The notes: generated by a model from the letters alone, not told the origin. DNA of 64,000 bases from Sabethes cyaneus (GCF_943734655.1 NC_071354.1:141479142-141543141), one strand, 5' to 3'. Counted from the first letter of the stretch, positions 1 through 10,532 are shown. Numbers and translations are program-made.

Positions 1-49
1 GGACAACAACACTAGTAACAGAATCCAGCCGCGCATTTAAGCAGGAAAT

Positions 50-490
50 CGGGCCCATTTTGTCCTTCGCAAAACGCAACGATCCAGAAGCGTACGCCAC
101 CATACGAAAACTAATAGTTCTTTGTGGACTTGAAGCCATGACACTGCTCACAGAGGACATACATGTCCTTGCCATGTTCGAGCGGAAGGTGCTGCAGACG
201 ATATTTGGGGGAGTACAAACTGAAAGTGGAGAGTAGCGGAGACGTGTGCGTCTCGAGCTACAAGCACTGTTTAAAGAGATTGCCATCGTCATCTGGCGAA
301 AGTCAGTAGACTACAGTGCGACTAAAACAGTTCTCTTTAACAACTGCGGCATCAGGAATAGGGAGGCTCAACGATGACTCGACCAGGTCGAAAGTGATTT
401 GCACTTCTGAGACTGGGAAATTAGCGACGAATGGCCCAAGATGGAGTTGAATGGGGACGACTGAATGAAACAGCATGAGCCGGCTACTGA
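50..490 (+). mobile_element. RTE-like LINE fragment, reverse transcriptase C-terminus (decayed)
   Basis: A broken coding piece near 130-230 reads LLTEDIHVLAMFERK followed by VLQTIFGGV, which matches the FERK-(V/I)LRTIFGGV block found after the reverse transcriptase of RTE/CR1-type non-LTR elements. Further on, around 410-460, a second block resembles the terminal NWRRMAQDGVEW motif of the same proteins, in another frame and with stops. It is non-functional. The element family is not resolved. Confidence 0.6.
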
Positions 491-860
491 CGACGACTAG
501 TGAAAAAGAAAATATATACGCGGGACATATACACTAAATTTTTTTCGGTTTTTAAGTTCCAAATTTCTGGAGGGAGCTTGGAAATTTCTGGAGGGGGCCT
601 GGTACCCCAGGCACCCCCTCTAGCTACGCCAATGTCGACAAATCGTGTTCGTGCCTGACTTTCAGTTGTCGTCACTTGAAACAGTCACCAACTTCAACTG
701 GCGCTTGCTTGAAACATTCTCATTCAACAAATGAGACCAGTCTCTTCATGTAGGATGCGAAGGTAAGTGAAAGTCAGCGTCTGTTATTTGTTTCGACTAT
801 GCCCGGTGCTGGTTTAGAACACAAGAAAATTTGCGGGGCTGGTTGTACGATCTTCGTCGT
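490..860. other. Spacer with a diverged dispersed repeat
   Basis: No gene seen. Bases about 650-800 resemble 23650-23800 (a shared run of the type CTTGCTTGAAA with similar flanks), so this is probably a scrap of the inverted-repeat element annotated at 23.1-24.0 kb. Confidence 0.35.
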
Positions 861-1310
861 CGTTGTCAGCGGCTTAGAGCCGGGGTGGTTCGTGCTGTTT
901 TAAGCTTCATTCAATTCGTTCTTGAGTTATTCGTCGCCCATTTCCCAGGCGTTTCTGAAGTTGTAGTTCACCGTCTATAAGGGCTCAGAAGTGGATTTAC
1001 ACATTGTTAGCTTCGTACGGCGGCTTATGCCTCTTGATCGTGGCGTTTTACTAAGTAGGCTTTGTGTCCTGCTTGAATACGCTGGATCTCCTTGTTTGTG
1101 TTGCTGTCCGTGGCCACCAACGATCCCACATACATGAGCTCATCTACCACTTCTGGTTCGTCGCTGTCAACAATTGCCGTCCGCGAAAAGCGCACATTGC
1201 TCTCGTTTGAGCCTCTACCATACATGTATTTGGTCTACGACGCATTTATTTTCTACCCAATCCTCCTAGCCTCCGCTTTCAGTCTAGCGCAAATGGCCAC
1301 CGCCGTGACA
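860..1310 (-). mobile_element. RTE-like LINE fragment, RT C-terminal region (antisense)
   Basis: On the minus strand, 1225-1025 reads SDEPEVVDELMYVGSLVATD followed by NKEIQRIQAGHKAYLVK, the EVVDEFVYLGSLV...EIQRRIQAGNRA region of RTE-type reverse transcriptases. Downstream (about 960-870) is a weak copy of the terminal GNWRR-type block. With the plus-strand fragment at 50-490 this makes a tail-to-tail pair. Frameshifted; no complete domain. Confidence 0.65.
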
Positions 1311-1469
1311 AAGTTTCTGGTTTTAATATCAAAAAGCGTAGCCTGCGTAGTTTGCTACATTTATTGAAAATCAAACTTCTTTTTTCGATATCCGCTTGTC
1401 GAATTACCCCCTCAGGAGCGATCTTGAAAAGCATGCAAAATTGCTAGCTTGTTTCGACCCTGACCGCGT

Positions 1470-1548
1470 CTCGAAGAGGCTCGATCCTATGGACTTTTAC
1501 AGCCTCTCCCAGCCGCGATTCGAACACACAACGTACTTCGATGTGAAC
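1470..1548 (-). mobile_element. tRNA-derived SINE scrap (head region)
   Basis: The minus strand has a B-box-like GTTCGAATCGCGGCTG and downstream sequence similar to the head of the better SINE copies at 20.7, 44.1 and 63.4 kb. Only the tRNA-like part is recognisable. Confidence 0.35.
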
Positions 1549-2952
1549 TAAAAGGCAAAATTTTAACATTTGTCTGATTTTGTTTCAATTCGATTTTTTG
1601 TCAAATGAAGTACACTCAATTTCAACCTAAATAGTTTTTAACTGAAAATAATTTCCCATATCTTGAATAAACTGCTTAAGGTTAGGCTATTCCCGATTGT
1701 TTTTGTAACCCCCCCACCTTTAATGTTACAACCTTTCCGGAACGTGTTGGTAGGCAATTAATCATCGGCGATGACGTGCATTTAGGATTCAAACTGCATA
1801 CTATGCGTCGAGTGCAAAGATGGTCTCCAACCGAAATGTTTCGATATCTATCATAAAACATAACGTGTAATACTCTTACTTGTTCATTTAATCTTTATTA
1901 ATACTCAAAATTCCAAAAACAAAAATCCCAAGTTTGATTTAACGGTAAAGAAGTATGAAGTATTTATATGCACAATAATGAGGGTATGAAAGGGGGAAGG
2001 CAATGAAGATGCGTCCAACATAGCTTTATTGAGCTCTAAGATTGAGTAGCTAAGCTAGGAGGTGCGATGCTGCGTGGATCCCGGCTGCCTGATATCAAAA
2101 TCGTAGTTTAGGGCAGACGGCTGACATATATTCTAATTGTTTGTTTCGTTCTAGCTCTTCAAAAACCTATACCTATACCTATAACCTATAACCTATACAA
2201 TGAAAATATTGACCGCAAAACTTGCTAATAATATACATGGATTTTGTTGGGTTGTTGTACATGTAGGATTGATGGAAACTCAAATGATGGCATCATTATG
2301 ATGCAACTTTATCTGATGCCAAGGACTGCTGGTGAGCTCGTTTTATTTTTACCCTTATTAATTATATATCCTGTGATAAATTCATTATATGCATAAAATG
2401 ATAAATTCATGAATACAGAGGCAACATATGAGTGGAAGACTGGAGGATGGAGTGAGGAGTCAACCGGAATCACTAGGAGGAAACTCCTGAAGGTCTGAAA
2501 CAATATTTATGTTGCACTCTTCGAACAAACAAACCATCACGTGGGTTAAGGCTGGTGCAGCTAAATTGATTGTTACATGGAAGGATCCTAATGTTGGAAG
2601 TAAATTCTCACGGAAATTCTTATAATCGCGGACTGCGCACAAGTGTCTCTGCGTGCGGGTCCGCCCAATCCCTTTTGGTCTTTCTACAACAGCTTTAGTG
2701 TGAAATTCATTTGACAATCAAATTTAGATCTACTGTAAGTCTACCCAGGTACACTGGCAGGACCTTGAACTGATGGTGGATTCCCCCCATACATACATAC
2801 ATACATACAATATTGAAGGTATGCAAAAACGGTATACCCTTAACGCCCAGCGTTGCGTTTTCGCAACGTAGCGTTGCGGGACACAGAGTCAAAATTAAAA
2901 ATACAAGTCAGCGATTTTTTCTTAGTTGACCTAAAAGAGAATTTTCCTGAAA
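1549..2952. other. AT-rich spacer with short simple repeats
   Basis: No gene seen. It contains a short ACCTAT tandem at about 2165-2200 and an ATAC tandem at about 2788-2812. Short open frames here lack recognisable motifs. Confidence 0.5.
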
Positions 2953-2957
2953 GTTTT

Positions 2958-3007
2958 TGTTGGACCTAGGTAGATTAATAGAAACACTACTATTTATCTA
3001 GCCTGAG
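2958..3007. repeat. Left 50-bp terminal inverted repeat of the copia element
   Basis: This is the reverse complement, with two mismatches, of 7310-7359, the last 50 bases of the 3' LTR. A normal 5' LTR would be a direct copy of the whole 331-bp 3' LTR, but only five further bases (CAACA) separate this arm from the primer binding site. The left end is therefore an inverted LTR tail, not a 5' LTR. Confidence 0.8.
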
Positions 3008-3012
3008 CAACA

Positions 3013-3028
3013 GGTTATAGGCCCAGCC
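3013..3028 (+). promoter_or_regulatory. Copia-type primer binding site
   Basis: GGTTATAGGCCCAGCC directly follows CAACA. It differs at one base from the GGTTATGGGCCCAGC type primer site that pairs with the internal anticodon-stem region of initiator methionine tRNA and is typical of copia-class elements. Confidence 0.75.
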
Positions 3029-3129
3029 AACCTCAAGATCATCTAGTGGAGACTAGAGTTTTTGTGGATTAGGGTTACTAATCCTAGGAAGAAATTCCTT
3101 TATTTGAAAAGCTAACCAGTAGTCAGCTG

Positions 3130-3245
3130 GTAGAGCAGACACAGTAGGTAACTGGCAGTCCACGAATCCAGTAGTAAACTGGGAATCCACACACCCAGTC
3201 GTTAACTGGAGATACCAGCGCACCTAGCGGCAACTGACGGAAAAG
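3130..3245 (+). repeat. Short tandem repeats in copia leader
   Basis: About three degenerate units of roughly 32 bases sharing a core like CCAGTCGTTAACTGG lie between the primer site and the longer leader repeats. Confidence 0.5.
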
Positions 3246-3254
3246 CAGCCAACC

Positions 3255-3795
3255 GGTGAAAGAGGTTCAATCTGGATAGTTCCCGTGCTCAATTTACTTG
3301 CGGGACTTCAGGTTTTTTGACCCTGGTGCAATACTGTTGCTGAACGTGATATTTACGGTGGTTAACCGGATGGTTCCCGAATTCATTTTACTTGCGGGAC
3401 GTCACATCTTTTGATTCGACTGTAGCAAAACTGCAGAACGTGACATTGTCGGTAGTTAACCGGATGGTTCCCGAGTTCGATTTACTCGTGGGACATCGGA
3501 CACTTTGGACGTGATATTTTCGGTGGTTAACCGGATAATTCCTGAGTACGATTTACTCGTGGGACATCTGACACTTTGGACGTGATATTTTCGGTGGTTA
3601 ACCGGATAATTCCTGAGCTCCCTTTACTCGCGGGACGTCAGACCCTTTGATCCTGTTGCAGCAAAACTGCTGAACGTGTTTTTTCGGTGGTTAATCGAAT
3701 GGTTCCAGAGTATAATTTACTTACGGGACTTTACATCTTTTGATCCGATTGCAGCAATACTACTGTACGTTATACTTTCGGTGGTTAACCCGGTA
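3255..3795 (+). repeat. Leader tandem repeat array of the copia element
   Basis: Five to six diverged units of roughly 70-110 bases, each carrying TTCGGTGGTTAACCGGAT followed by a TTTACT(C/T)G(C/T)GGGAC block. The array lies in the untranslated leader between the primer site and gag. Function unknown; it could be a promoter, packaging or translation element. Confidence 0.75.
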
Positions 3796-3823
3796 ATTCT
3801 CTGCATACTTCGATTCTGCCAAC

Positions 3824-5335
3824 ATGGCGGATAGGAACAACGGCGGCAGCGGTCGACGGAACGGTGGCTACGAGAGGGGCACTCTCGAGTTCACATTGCC
3901 GTTGACTGCAGTACGAGGCTTCGATCGGGTAACAATCTTCGATGGCAAACGAGCCACCTTTCCAGCATGGAAGTGGCGTGTGGAGCATCGTCTGGCAAAA
4001 ATGCAGCTGATACACACACTGCTGCGTACACCGATGGAGGAAACGTTCTATAAACCAGTAGAGGGAGCTACTCCTGAGCAGGAGGCAGCAAGAAAGAAAA
4101 AGCTGCAGAAGCGATTATTCGAAGACATTGAAGCCATGGATGAAATTATTATGCTGATCAACAACGAAGTGTTGAACAAGGTCATCGGTCTGGAATATGC
4201 AAAGGAAGTCATGGACGTTCTTGTAAAGACGTACCAGAAATCCGGTACTGCCGCAGTAGTAAATATGCGAGACCGTCTCTTTGGTATAAAGCATAAGAAC
4301 TTACAAACACTTGAAAAGATATTTGAAGAGTACGATTTAGTGCTAAGGGAGCTGGATTGTATGGGTGCCAATATCTCGCATGCAGAGAAGGTGCATGCCC
4401 TGCTAATTGCTATACCGACGAAGTACAAATTTATCAAGGGGTCACTAATGATTCAATCTCATGAAGAGCTCTGTAAGAAAACAATCGCCGAAATAAAGCA
4501 GGTATTCGTGGACGCAGAAGTTGATGAACCCGAAGAAGAGAAAAGTCACAACTTTGCATTGAAAGCTAAGAAGTTAACCAGCAGATGTTTTGTATGCAAT
4601 GAAATTGGACACTATAAGAGTAATTGTCCACTGTTGCAAAGGTACAATGAAAAAGAAATACGATTTCAGAGCAAGACAGAAACCAAGAGAGCATACGTGA
4701 TGAGAAATGACAGAAACATCAATAGAGGTAGCAAAATAATCAGAGCCATAGCAGATTCAGGAGCATGCGACCACAGAGCGAATGACAAGTCGCTGGCGGA
4801 AGAAGAGGAGTTGCGTAAACCAATCAAGGAAACAACTGCAAAAGTTAATGGAAACCTTCGGGCTACGAAGCGTGCTTCACTTTCGATAATTAAATCGAGT
4901 GAAGATAATAAAAGGGTTACTTTTACGAACGAAAAGGTCATTTTCGAGAACGAAGTTGATACTTCGGGGAAGTTTGTCAATGGATTGAACAAACAAGAAA
5001 TCTGCTCAGCATTGGATAGAAATCAAGTGAGTCTTAATACTTGGCATAAAAGACTAGCGCACTTGACAAATCCGGGAATAGAGATGCTAATCACGAAGGG
5101 AATGGCTGAGGATATCAGCTGCACTTCAGAAGTGATAGAGATAGCAAATGAATGTAATGGTTGTTTGGCGGGGAAGCGGGTAGCTTTCGAATTTCAAAGC
5201 ATGAAAAAGCCAAAATCAAAGCAACCATTAGAATTGGTAAAATTCAGATATTTGCGGCAGCATAGAGCAGTAAACCTGACACTGTTAAGGCCCAAACACA
5301 ATGCATACGGATTTTACTACGTTGCGGAAATTTGA
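3824..5335 (+). pseudogene. Copia gag-protease with start of integrase (interrupted)
   Basis: The 503-residue frame starts at ATG 3824 after the leader. The N-terminal 230 residues look like copia-class gag (UBN2-type). A CCHC zinc knuckle (C-x2-C-x4-H-x4-C) spans residues 255-268. An aspartic protease active-site motif DSGA begins at residue 311 and is followed by CDHRANDKS, as in copia polyproteins. Around residues 405-450 comes the pre-integrase zinc region, with WHKRLAHL and later a CNGCLAGK pair. The frame ends inside a small hairpin insertion (5287-5406); homologous sequence continues afterwards in another frame, so this is a truncated polyprotein. Catalytic integrase residues are absent here. 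The copia-class assignment is secure; activity is very unlikely. Confidence 0.85.
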
Positions 5336-6060
5336 CAGAAAACCCATGAAAAAACTGTCAAATTGCCGCAACGTAGTAAAATTCGTATGCATTGTGTTTG
5401 GGGCTTTATCGTTGTCTAATGAACGATTGTCGGAGGAAACCAAAAAGAAGGCAATGGTTGAGGGTATCAACTACACTTCAGGAGTATATACAGTGAATGT
5501 ATTTTTGATAAGGAAGCGGGCAGCTTTCAGATTTCAAAACTTGAGAAAGCCAAGATTAAGACGATTGTTAGAATTGGTCAAATTCAGACGTTTATGGAAG
5601 CATGGAGCAGTAAACGTACGATTGTCGGAGAAAACGAAAGGGAAGAAGGAAATGGTTGAGGGTATCAACTATACTTCAGTGAGAGATACAGCAGATCTAC
5701 GTTTGGTAGGGAAGCAGGCAGCTTTCAAATTCCAAAGGCTGAGAAAGCTAAGATCGAAACGATCATTAGAATTGGCAAAATTTAGATGTTTACGGAAGTA
5801 TGGCGCAGTAAACATGCGACAACTGTCAGCTTACAAACAATTGTCGATGAAAATGAAGAAAATCGATGTTCAAAAGAGGAAACGAATGGTTGAGGGAATC
5901 AACTGTACGTCAACAATAAATGCAGCAAATAAATGTAAGGGTTGTTTGGCAGGGAAGCATGCAGCTTTTAAATTTCATTTTTGGAAACAGCCAAGACGAA
6001 ACCGAATATTAGTATTACTGCATTTAAACATTTGTGGAAGCATAGAGCAGAAAACAAACG
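5101..6060 (+). repeat. Four diverged tandem copies of the integrase zinc-binding segment
   Basis: Units begin near 5101, 5455, 5652 and 5887, each starting ATGG(C/T)TGAGG(A/G)(T/A)ATCA and carrying an AAGC(G/A)(G/T)G-CAGCTTT-type core and a GAGCAGTAAAC-like end. Spacings are about 354 (including the 120-bp MITE), 197 and 235 bases. Each unit is translated as a variant of the same roughly 65-residue segment. Confidence 0.75.
5287..5406. mobile_element. Small palindromic MITE inserted in copia pol
   Basis: Two 52-base arms (5287-5338 and 5355-5406) are reverse complements with about three mismatches, around a 16-base loop. The arms carry CCCAAACACAATGCATACG. The insertion interrupts one of the tandem integrase units and changes the reading frame, so it is younger than the tandem amplification. 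Confidence 0.8.
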
Positions 6061-7034
6061 ATGGTTATCGTTGTTTTGACACCTTTAGAGATGACTACAT
6101 GCACTTTGTCAGGTTCGATAATGTTGGGGAAGTCGAGAATTATGATCTTCGAAATGATCATATAGAGCTACAATCATTACGACGAAGAAAGAGAGATAAA
6201 AGACGACGGTTCTGGTATCAAGAATATACAGCCACTATGACTAAAGAGGGGATACCTCAAAACATAGAGGAACTGAAGAAACTCGAAGACCGGCAAGAAT
6301 GGAAGCGTGCTATTCAAGAAGAAATAGATTCGCTACATCAAGATAACATCTGGACAGTGGTCAACTGTGTTCCAAAAGGTGTAAAGACTGTCTATTCAAA
6401 ATGGACATTCTCGGATGCATATGTCGACGATATTTTGCTCATTGCCAAGGTTATTGGTGATAGAATATGGATTAAGAAAAAGCTTGGAAGGTTATTCCAA
6501 ATGGAAGATTTATTTAAAGTTAAGCATTTCCTAGATAAGGAAATAAATCGCGACTCTGAAAAACAGATGCTAGGGATTTTCCAATCTCAATACGTAGAGA
6601 AACTGCTGAAGAGATATGGAATGAGCAATTGTATGCCAGTGGGGGCACCATTGGATACAAATACTAAATGGTTCAAGACCGGATTGAGCGGGACAGGTGA
6701 AGCTGAGTTGTTTGCCTTGTGTGCAGCAACAAAAGAAGGCATGTGGTTAACAAAGCTTCTGGATGAGTTGGGGATACCAATAAATCCTTTTACAATAATG
6801 GAAGACAGCACACCATGCATCAGCATAGCAGAGGAACCCCGATCACACCAACGGTTAAAACACTTGGATATAAAGTATCTGTTCATCAGGGATCAAATCA
6901 AGGATGGCAGGCTAAAGCTTCAGTACATACCCAGCGCAGAACAACCAGCTGATGCATTCACAAAGGGGTTACCTAAAGATACACATAGAAGGCTATTCAA
7001 TGTGTTGAACGTGCAAATTGCGGGGAAGTGTTGA
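5410..7034 (+). pseudogene. Copia pol remnant: tandem integrase zinc segments, partial RT and RNase H
   Basis: After the MITE an open frame runs to TGA at 7032. Its first third holds three more copies of the segment starting MVEGINYTS or MVEGINCTS (DNA units near 5455, 5652 and 5887; the first copy is at 5101 in the upstream frame). The last copy has the zinc-ligand pair CKGCLAGK and runs into the start of the integrase core (LNICGSIE, FRDDYMHFV). Next come an N-terminal RT piece (EWKRAIQEEIDSLHQDNIW), a jump from YSKWTF to AYVDDILLI that lacks the intervening RT domain, and an RNase H end (EAELFALCAATKEG, HLDIKYLFIRDQI, QPADAFTKGLP). The large losses did not close the frame. This is a defective pol, perhaps of a non-autonomous lineage. 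Confidence 0.8.
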
Positions 7035-7359
7035 AATGAATTACCGCACCAATTTGTCGTTCAGTGTAGCAGGGAAACTGTTATACGGTTCCAGCAGAAT
7101 GCCGGCTGTCATCATAACGTCAGCTGTCAGACGACGCCAGCTGTCAGAACGACTCCAGCTGTCAGACGACGCCAGCTGTCATAAACAACTCACTATTGTA
7201 GGATCATGTGTTTATAGAATAATAAGTATTGTTTCTCATATCAATCGCTATTATAATGTAACCAAGTTTCATGACCTCGATACATGTTACCAATAAAATT
7301 TACCTATTACTCAGGCTAGATAAATAGTAGTATTTCTATTAATCTACCCAGGTCCAACA
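7029..7359 (+). repeat. 3' LTR of the copia element
   Basis: It starts TGTTGAAATG directly after the polypurine tract CGGGGAAG (7021-7028) and ends GGTCCAACA before the target duplication. It contains three to four tandem copies of CCAGCTGTCAGA(C)GACG at about 7085-7185 and a polyadenylation signal AATAAA at 7292-7297. No matching direct copy is present at the 5' end. Confidence 0.8.
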
Positions 7360-7364
7360 GTTTT

Positions 7365-8402
7365 CACTTTCTATCCCTGCTGGAAAAAGTGTGGGGCTTA
7401 ATGGGTTAAATTTATTCGCATCATGGCATGCGAAGATCTTACGATTACAATAATATAGCTCTAAGATGTTGTACATAAAAGAGTCATAGCCTGAAACTGA
7501 AACAAATAGCACTGACGAACTGACATGACACTTAGAAGAAAATCCTCTAAAAACCATCGTCCTGCACATTTTGCTTGCATATTAGCACCCTCTGTTATGC
7601 ATGTTGCGGAGTAGCTTGCATTTGCATCAGGGTTTTATGCTGTTGGGTTTTGTACATTTGAATGGTTTTATACTGAAAACTCAAAGTAACATTCGCGCGC
7701 CGCAGTGTGGCCATGTTGCGAAACATGCTTTTTTTTTAAAAAATGAGTGGTTTTTGATTGGACGATGGAGTTATCGCGAGTGTCTCATCTGTTTGTCTGT
7801 GCAAATAGTTTTTATGCTCGCATCAAGGCTCGCATTGGGTTTTATTTAACTGAATAAAAACATTATCTCCACTGTGCTGATTCTATAGGTGGGTAAAATT
7901 AAAGCCCTATAAAGATATAAAGTCTGGCCGTCTGAAATTCCGTCGATTTGGCAGCCCTGTACATATTTTAAAAACCAGCAACGTTGCCAAAGGTGCAAAC
8001 ATATGCGTGGTTGCGTGATTTTACCAATATCAGCAGCTTATTGTATGTTTTGCTTTGATTCAATTTTCGTTGTTTATCAAATGTTAACATTTAAATTTGG
8101 AACATTTTCTTCAAAAATGAAGTATTGTTTGACATTCTGCTTAAGTTTAAACACAGAGAATTTTACAAACATTGGTTTTTTTGGTTTCTAGATACTAGAA
8201 GTCATCGTCGTAAGCGGCCTGTGTTGTGTGGGCTTATTTAGTCACAGAAGAAGTTAGTCAAAACAAATTATTTAAAATAAGTTCTAATACTTTTTGTTGA
8301 GAGGGCTAATAAGAAACGATAACATTGTTCCATGTTCGCTTGGAATGACTTTTGACAGATCGATTGGAACTACTTGATGACAGTCGTCCAGACTTTACAT
8401 TT
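7365..8402. other. Spacer without recognisable gene
   Basis: AT-rich sequence; the short open frames (for example 7601-7849) lack recognisable domains. Confidence 0.45.
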
Positions 8403-8549
8403 GTCGACCAACATTTGAAAGGGGCGGATAAGCCAAATGTCAAACAGAACGAGTGAGAGTTATTTTTTGCTGGAGCAGCATAGGAAATTGAACTCTCACT
8501 CGTTCTGTTTGACAGTTGGCTTATCCGCCCCTTTCAAATGTTAGTCGAC
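8403..8549. mobile_element. Foldback (hairpin) MITE
   Basis: Arms 8403-8461 and 8490-8549 are near-perfect reverse complements around a 28-base loop; they share GAACGAGTGAGAGTT and GGGGCGGATAAGCC. No coding capacity. Typical of short foldback insertions in mosquito DNA. Confidence 0.8.
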
Positions 8550-9084
8550 ATTTATAGGTAAAGAAACTGATTAAGGAATTGACACTGGAGCTCAGTCACT
8601 CGCGGCCTCCTGTCATCATTAAACCTAATTTGCTCAACGATGATTGTTGTGCGTGACTCTGTTCAATGTTGCTTGAAAAAGTTCTAACAATATTTTTTTC
8701 GAGTTCAACATTTAGGGAATTTTTTGAACTGTACGCTACAAACTTGATTACCTGGTGTTTTCGTTAGGCAGTACGGATCGATTTCGTGATGATACGATGA
8801 TATTTGTTGCTGTTTGCTTGCAGTCAATATTTTCTTCCGCGTTGATCGACTGATACTCCGTAAGTTTTCGAGCAAAAGATTCAGAAGGTCTCATCGAGAT
8901 TCATGGGCACTTGGTTTCGACGAACCAAAAATGAGCTCTAATATCATTTCTTTAGTCAGTTTCTTTATTTATAGGGCTTTAGGAAATGGCTCTTTTGTGA
9001 GAGTGGCTCTGAACCGTCTGTTTTCTGTCGCAATCAATAATTTGAATCTGTCGATTCAAATAAGCGGCACGTTGGTATCGTGAC

Positions 9085-9488
9085 GAGCAACCGAGTCGAG
9101 CAGGCGAGTCGAGCAGTCGAATCAAGCAGTTGAGTCCGGCAGTCGAGTCGAACAGCTAAGTCGAGCGGTTCCTTCGATCAGTCAAATCGAGTAGTCTAGT
9201 CGAACAGTCAAGTGAAGCAGCCGATTCGAATAGTCGACTCGAGCAGCTGAATCCAGCAGTTGAGTCGAGTAGTTCAGTCGAACAGTTGAATCAAGTAGTC
9301 TAGTCTATCAGTTGTCTCTATTAGTTGAACCGAGCAATCCAGTCGAGCAGTTGATTCGAGCAGTCTAATCGAACAGTTTAGTCAAGCAGTCTAGCCGATC
9401 AGTTGAGTCGAGCAGTCGGGTCGAGTAGTAAGTGGAGCAGTTAAATCGAGCAGTCGGGTCGAGCAGTAACTCGTGCAAATGAGTCGAG
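9085..9488 (+). repeat. 13-bp minisatellite, about 31 units
   Basis: The tract keeps a 13-base register with the consensus GAGCAGTCGAGTC, individual units differing at one to four positions; two units are 12 bases long. The degenerate units with retained phase indicate an old array. Confidence 0.85.
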
Positions 9489-9700
9489 GCAGTCTCACTC
9501 CGGAATAGCTTTGGTCAGCCGCGTCAGTTTGGCCGGTAGCCCATTTTCGTGCATTATCTGCCATAGCTGTTCGCGCTCGACTGTATCGTATGCCGCCCCC
9601 AAGTGTAGGGGAATATGATGGGTAGGCACGTTGTGCTCTAAACATTTCTGGAGCTTCATTGGAGTGTGAAAATTTGATCCGTAGTAGTATTGGTCCCAAT
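9489..9700 (-). mobile_element. RTE-like reverse transcriptase fragment
   Basis: The minus strand reads AAYDTVEREQLWQIMHENG then LPAKLTRLTKAIPE, the F-K-A-A-Y-D-S-V-D-R...LW.IM.ENG block of RTE-type reverse transcriptase, including the first catalytic aspartate. Upstream sequence (STTDQIFTL-like) continues in another frame. Confidence 0.7.
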
Positions 9701-10062
9701 ATTATGGACCTGATATTGTGCTACAGAAGCCCTTACTGTTGGGGATAGACGATCTGTAACAAGATTTGGAAGAGCACAGTTTTTTAAGAGTAATTTATTC
9801 ATCTATTCCGTAGCTAATATATGTGGCCAATTACACAACAAAATTGATCCTTGGGCGCACAAAAACTATCATTTTTTATGACACTTGCATGACGACATCT
9901 TACGTCCTACGGCAAAACTGATAGTGACTCACTAGGTGCGCAATAACTCACAAATTACCCTGTATCGAAATATTCCAGTTCATCCATATTTTGCATCATA
10001 AGTCACCTTATTCATGATATTTTTTTTCGCAAAAGGTTGAAAAGCTAATAATATTCAAATTA
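9701..10062. other. AT-rich spacer
   Basis: No gene or clear repeat boundary seen. Confidence 0.4.
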
Positions 10063-10532
10063 GGCCGTTGCAAATCATATTTAAAGTTTTTGTCGCCCCC
10101 CCTTGGAAATTGGCTTGAAAAATCGGGGGGCAAAAAAATAATTTGTAGGATATGAGTCAAATTTCTTTTTATAAAATCAATTGTCTGTGGGCTCTACAGT
10201 CTGAAAAACTCGAAAAATGAGTCTTCGAGTTGAATTAACGCTTCTAGCACGAGACAGAAATGAAAATTCGAACAATGGAATTTCCGAAAATCGTCCAAAA
10301 AAATTTTCCTTCGTTTTTGTGTTTTTTCGTATATTTTTGCATAGAAAATAATAACGTATATATTATAAGCAAGAATAGATTCGGTTTTCACGTTTAAACC
10401 TTAAATAAAAATTCTTAAAATCCATGTTTTTTTTGGTCGATTAAAAAATTCACTTTGTTTTTTTACGCCCCCCCCCCCTTCAGTGGCCGAACACCGGAAG
10501 GACAAAAACTTTATAAAATATTTGTAATGGCC
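10063..10532. mobile_element. PIF/Harbinger-like MITE, copy 1
   Basis: A 470-bp element whose ends are inverted (GGCCGTTGCAAAT... and ...ATTTGTAATGGCC, about 33 bases) and which is flanked by TTA on both sides (10060-10062, 10533-10535), as expected for a TWA target. A second copy lies at 51240-51715. The ends carry AAAGTTTTTGTC inside a C-rich stretch. No transposase is encoded. Confidence 0.75.

Larger units (their letters stand above)
2958..7359 (+). mobile_element. Copia-class LTR retrotransposon, non-autonomous and rearranged
   Basis: A full-length insertion bounded by the 5-bp duplication GTTTT at 2953-2957 and 7360-7364, beginning TGTTGG and ending CCAACA as expected for an LTR element. 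Inside are, in order, a copia-type primer binding site, leader tandem repeats, gag with a CCHC knuckle, an aspartic protease motif, an integrase zinc-binding segment amplified in tandem, remnants of reverse transcriptase (YVDD) and RNase H, a polypurine tract and a 331-bp 3' LTR. The copy is defective: the integrase catalytic core, most of the RT palm and the 5' LTR are missing, and a MITE shifts the frame. Oddly, the outer 50 bases at the two ends are inverted copies of each other (48 of 50 match by eye). Confidence 0.85.
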
